Positions 54,529 through 55,758 of a stretch of DNA of 55,758 nucleotides are shown in pieces. The position numbers and the translations under genes are program-made. The notes under the pieces are model-generated. The model had not been told where the DNA came from. It did no database searches and was given only the letters and a program-made list of their open reading frames with translations. The stretch comes from a virus. Location: the IMG/VR virus record IMGVR_UViG_3300042922_000297, positions 1 through 55,758 of that record. One strand, given 5' to 3'. The first letter of the stretch is position 1, and each line of letters starts with the position of its first letter.

Positions 54529-55055
54529 ACCTCAACGCCACACCCGACACCTTGCGGGCAATCGCAAAAGCCCTCCAACGAGCCGGATTCCTCGACGACC
54601 GCATCGGGCAACCCGACAAAGCCCGCATCGCAGCATGGGCCGAACAAATCCAGCCCTACCGTTTCACCGACGGCGACATGCTCGACGGCGTGTCCCGGTA
54701 CTACTCCGGGCCTGTCGATCGGGCGATCGGGATCGGTGACTTGATCCACCACTCGAAGCAGGCCCGCGTGGATCGGACGGCGAGCGAGACCCGGGAGCAG
54801 CGTGAGGCCCGGCAGGAAGCGTTGTCGGCGAAGGCGGCTGAGGACATTGAGGCGTTGGCTGAGCGCAAGGGCTTGAGACTGGGCGCGGACCGGGTGTTTC
54901 TGCGTGGCGGCCCGGATACTGCGAAATCGGTTGTGTGCCCGTGGTGCAAGGCCCGCCCCGGACAGCCGTGCGTCGAACCATCGTCTGGGAAGCCGTTGAC
55001 TCACACCCCGTATCACCCGGGGCGTGTTGATGCATGGGGAGGGAAAACCGCATGA
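54525..55055 (+). CDS. Replication-associated protein with C-terminal zinc finger
   Basis: 176 residues, ATGA-coupled to the initiator. A helical N-terminus (P-D-T-L-R-A-I-A-K-A-L-Q-R-A-G-F), a charged coiled coil (about 85-125) and a zinc finger C-P-W-C-K-A-R-P-G-Q-P-C...H-T-P-Y-H-P-G-R. Its place equals that of lambda P, so a helicase-loading partner is a reasonable inference; no AAA motif is present. Confidence 0.65.
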   Translation: MNLNATPDTLRAIAKALQRAGFLDDRIGQPDKARIAAWAEQIQPYRFTDGDMLDGVSRYYSGPVDRAIGIGDLIHHSKQARVDRTASETREQREARQEALSAKAAEDIEALAERKGLRLGADRVFLRGGPDTAKSVVCPWCKARPGQPCVEPSSGKPLTHTPYHPGRVDAWGGKTA

Positions 55056-55216
55056 GCGACACCCGCTGCAAGCACTGCAACCGCCGCATCATCCGAATCG
55101 GCCTGACGGAGTGGGGTCACGTACCGACGACGCCACGCGAATCACTATCCCGTCAATGCCGACCACCCGCCGCCCGCCGAACCGCCAACCCCGCCGGGGG
55201 GTCTCGTCATGCCTGA
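55052..55216 (+). CDS. Small zinc-knuckle protein
   Basis: 54 residues, ATGA-coupled. C-K-H-C-N-R-R-I-I...W-G-H with a later Cys is half of a zinc ribbon; Arg/Pro-rich end. Confidence 0.55.
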   Translation: MSDTRCKHCNRRIIRIGLTEWGHVPTTPRESLSRQCRPPAARRTANPAGGSRHA

Positions 55217-55562
55217 CCTGAAAACGGTACTCACCGAAGCGTTGCGTGAGCATGACATCGGCTATCAACGCTGCAAGTGCGGATGGTTTACGGAGCACGG
55301 TGTTGTTGCGGACGCCGTTGCCGCCCATCTTGCGGATGTCCTGCTGTCCCTTCCGGGTGTGGCGGTAACCCAACTCCCCGAACCCATCGGCACAAACGGC
55401 AACGACAACCGCGTCTGGGAAAACGGGCCGAACTACATCGAGCAAGAGTTCGAGGGCGACGTGATCATCAACGACCGCCTGGGAATCGACGCCGAGCACC
55501 TCCGCGCAACTGCCGCAATCCTGCTCGCTGCGGTTGTTCTCTCTGAGGGGGAAACCCGATGA
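55209..55562 (+). CDS. Hypothetical protein
   Basis: 117 residues, overlapping the previous gene by eight bases. C-K-C-G-W-F near residue 22, then a helix A-V-A-A-H-L-A-D-V-L and a second helical end. Unassigned. Confidence 0.65.
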   Translation: MPDLKTVLTEALREHDIGYQRCKCGWFTEHGVVADAVAAHLADVLLSLPGVAVTQLPEPIGTNGNDNRVWENGPNYIEQEFEGDVIINDRLGIDAEHLRATAAILLAAVVLSEGETR

Positions 55563-55758
55563 GCGGCGGCGGTGCGGTGTTGGTTGTTGCCGACACACTC
55601 CGCAACCACATGCCCGTGTTCGACGAGAACGGGCACATCAACGGCACCGTCCCCGGCCGCGGCGCGTGGGATTGCTTCTGCGGGATGGTCGTCAACGTGG
55701 CCGAGGACGACGTGCTGGCCCATGTGGCTGCTGCTGTGGTTGACGCCCTAGGAGGACT
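55559..55758 (+). CDS. Hypothetical protein, 5' part of the gene that ends at 299
   Basis: ATG overlaps the previous stop (ATGA). The frame runs off the window and continues at base 1 of the window after removal of the 127-base duplicate. N-terminus V-F-D-E-N-G-H-I-N-G-T, then W-D-C-F-C-G-M. See the 3' part. Confidence 0.75.
   Translation, partial: MSGGGAVLVVADTLRNHMPVFDENGHINGTVPGRGAWDCFCGMVVNVAEDDVLAHVAAAVVDALGG
55632..55758. repeat. Exact terminal duplication (right copy)
   Basis: Identical to 1-127; see that entry. Confidence 0.9.

Overview
This window looks like the complete genome of a temperate, siphovirus-type phage of a mycolic-acid-containing actinobacterium (Mycobacteriales such as Gordonia, Mycobacterium or Rhodococcus; the exact genus cannot be read from the sequence). 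The reasons are GC-rich DNA, a lysin A plus lysin B (mycolyl-arabinogalactan esterase) lysis cassette, two WhiB-type Fe-S proteins, an r1t-type holin, and a classic Siphoviridae head-tail gene order with one very long tape-measure gene. Bases 1-127 are repeated exactly at 55632-55758, so the window is a linearised circle of about 55,631 unique bases. One gene (55559 to the end, continuing 1-299) spans the join.

Layout, mostly plus strand. (1) 1-6146: chains of tiny genes coupled by ATGA/GTGA overlaps, many with CxxC zinc-binding pairs, one XRE-type regulator and, just before the terminase, an HNH endonuclease. (2) 6303-16443: terminase small and large subunits, portal, scaffold, decoration protein, major capsid protein, head-tail connectors, tail terminator, major tail protein with a C-terminal Ig/FN3-like domain, and the tail assembly chaperones gpG and gpGT joined by a probable +1 frameshift. 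(3) 16458-29701: tape measure, distal tail protein with two inserted copies of one domain, tail-hub protein and several minor tail or fibre proteins. (4) 29698-31518: a minus-strand lipoprotein and a glycoside hydrolase. (5) 31686-35604: lysis cassette (lysin A, lysin B, r1t-type holin, a four-helix membrane protein, a one-helix membrane protein), closed by a terminator. (6) 35729-42078: lysogeny region with two ribbon-helix-helix proteins, a DUF2510 membrane protein, an attP site carrying a tmRNA/tRNA 3' end, tyrosine integrase, minus-strand repressor, divergent Cro-like gene, antirepressor and excisionase-like protein. (7) 42075-55758: early operon with small membrane and zinc proteins, DUF4406 and Dam-like methylase genes, two WhiB genes, a RecA-like (Sak4-type) ATPase, a second HNH protein, a DpdA-family deazaguanine transglycosylase interrupted at a run of eight C, and a replication initiator gene that carries a 12-bp iteron array, probably the origin.

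Working picture: from the early rightward promoter next to paired operator repeats (40.47-40.66 kb) the phage expresses antirepressor, excisionase and the replication and accessory genes; the late genes follow around the circle from the terminase. Genes likely to be expressed from the prophage (lipoprotein, small regulators, DUF2510 protein, integrase) share a distinct signature: a TANNNT -10 box placed 6-7 bases before the start codon, as expected for leaderless mRNAs.
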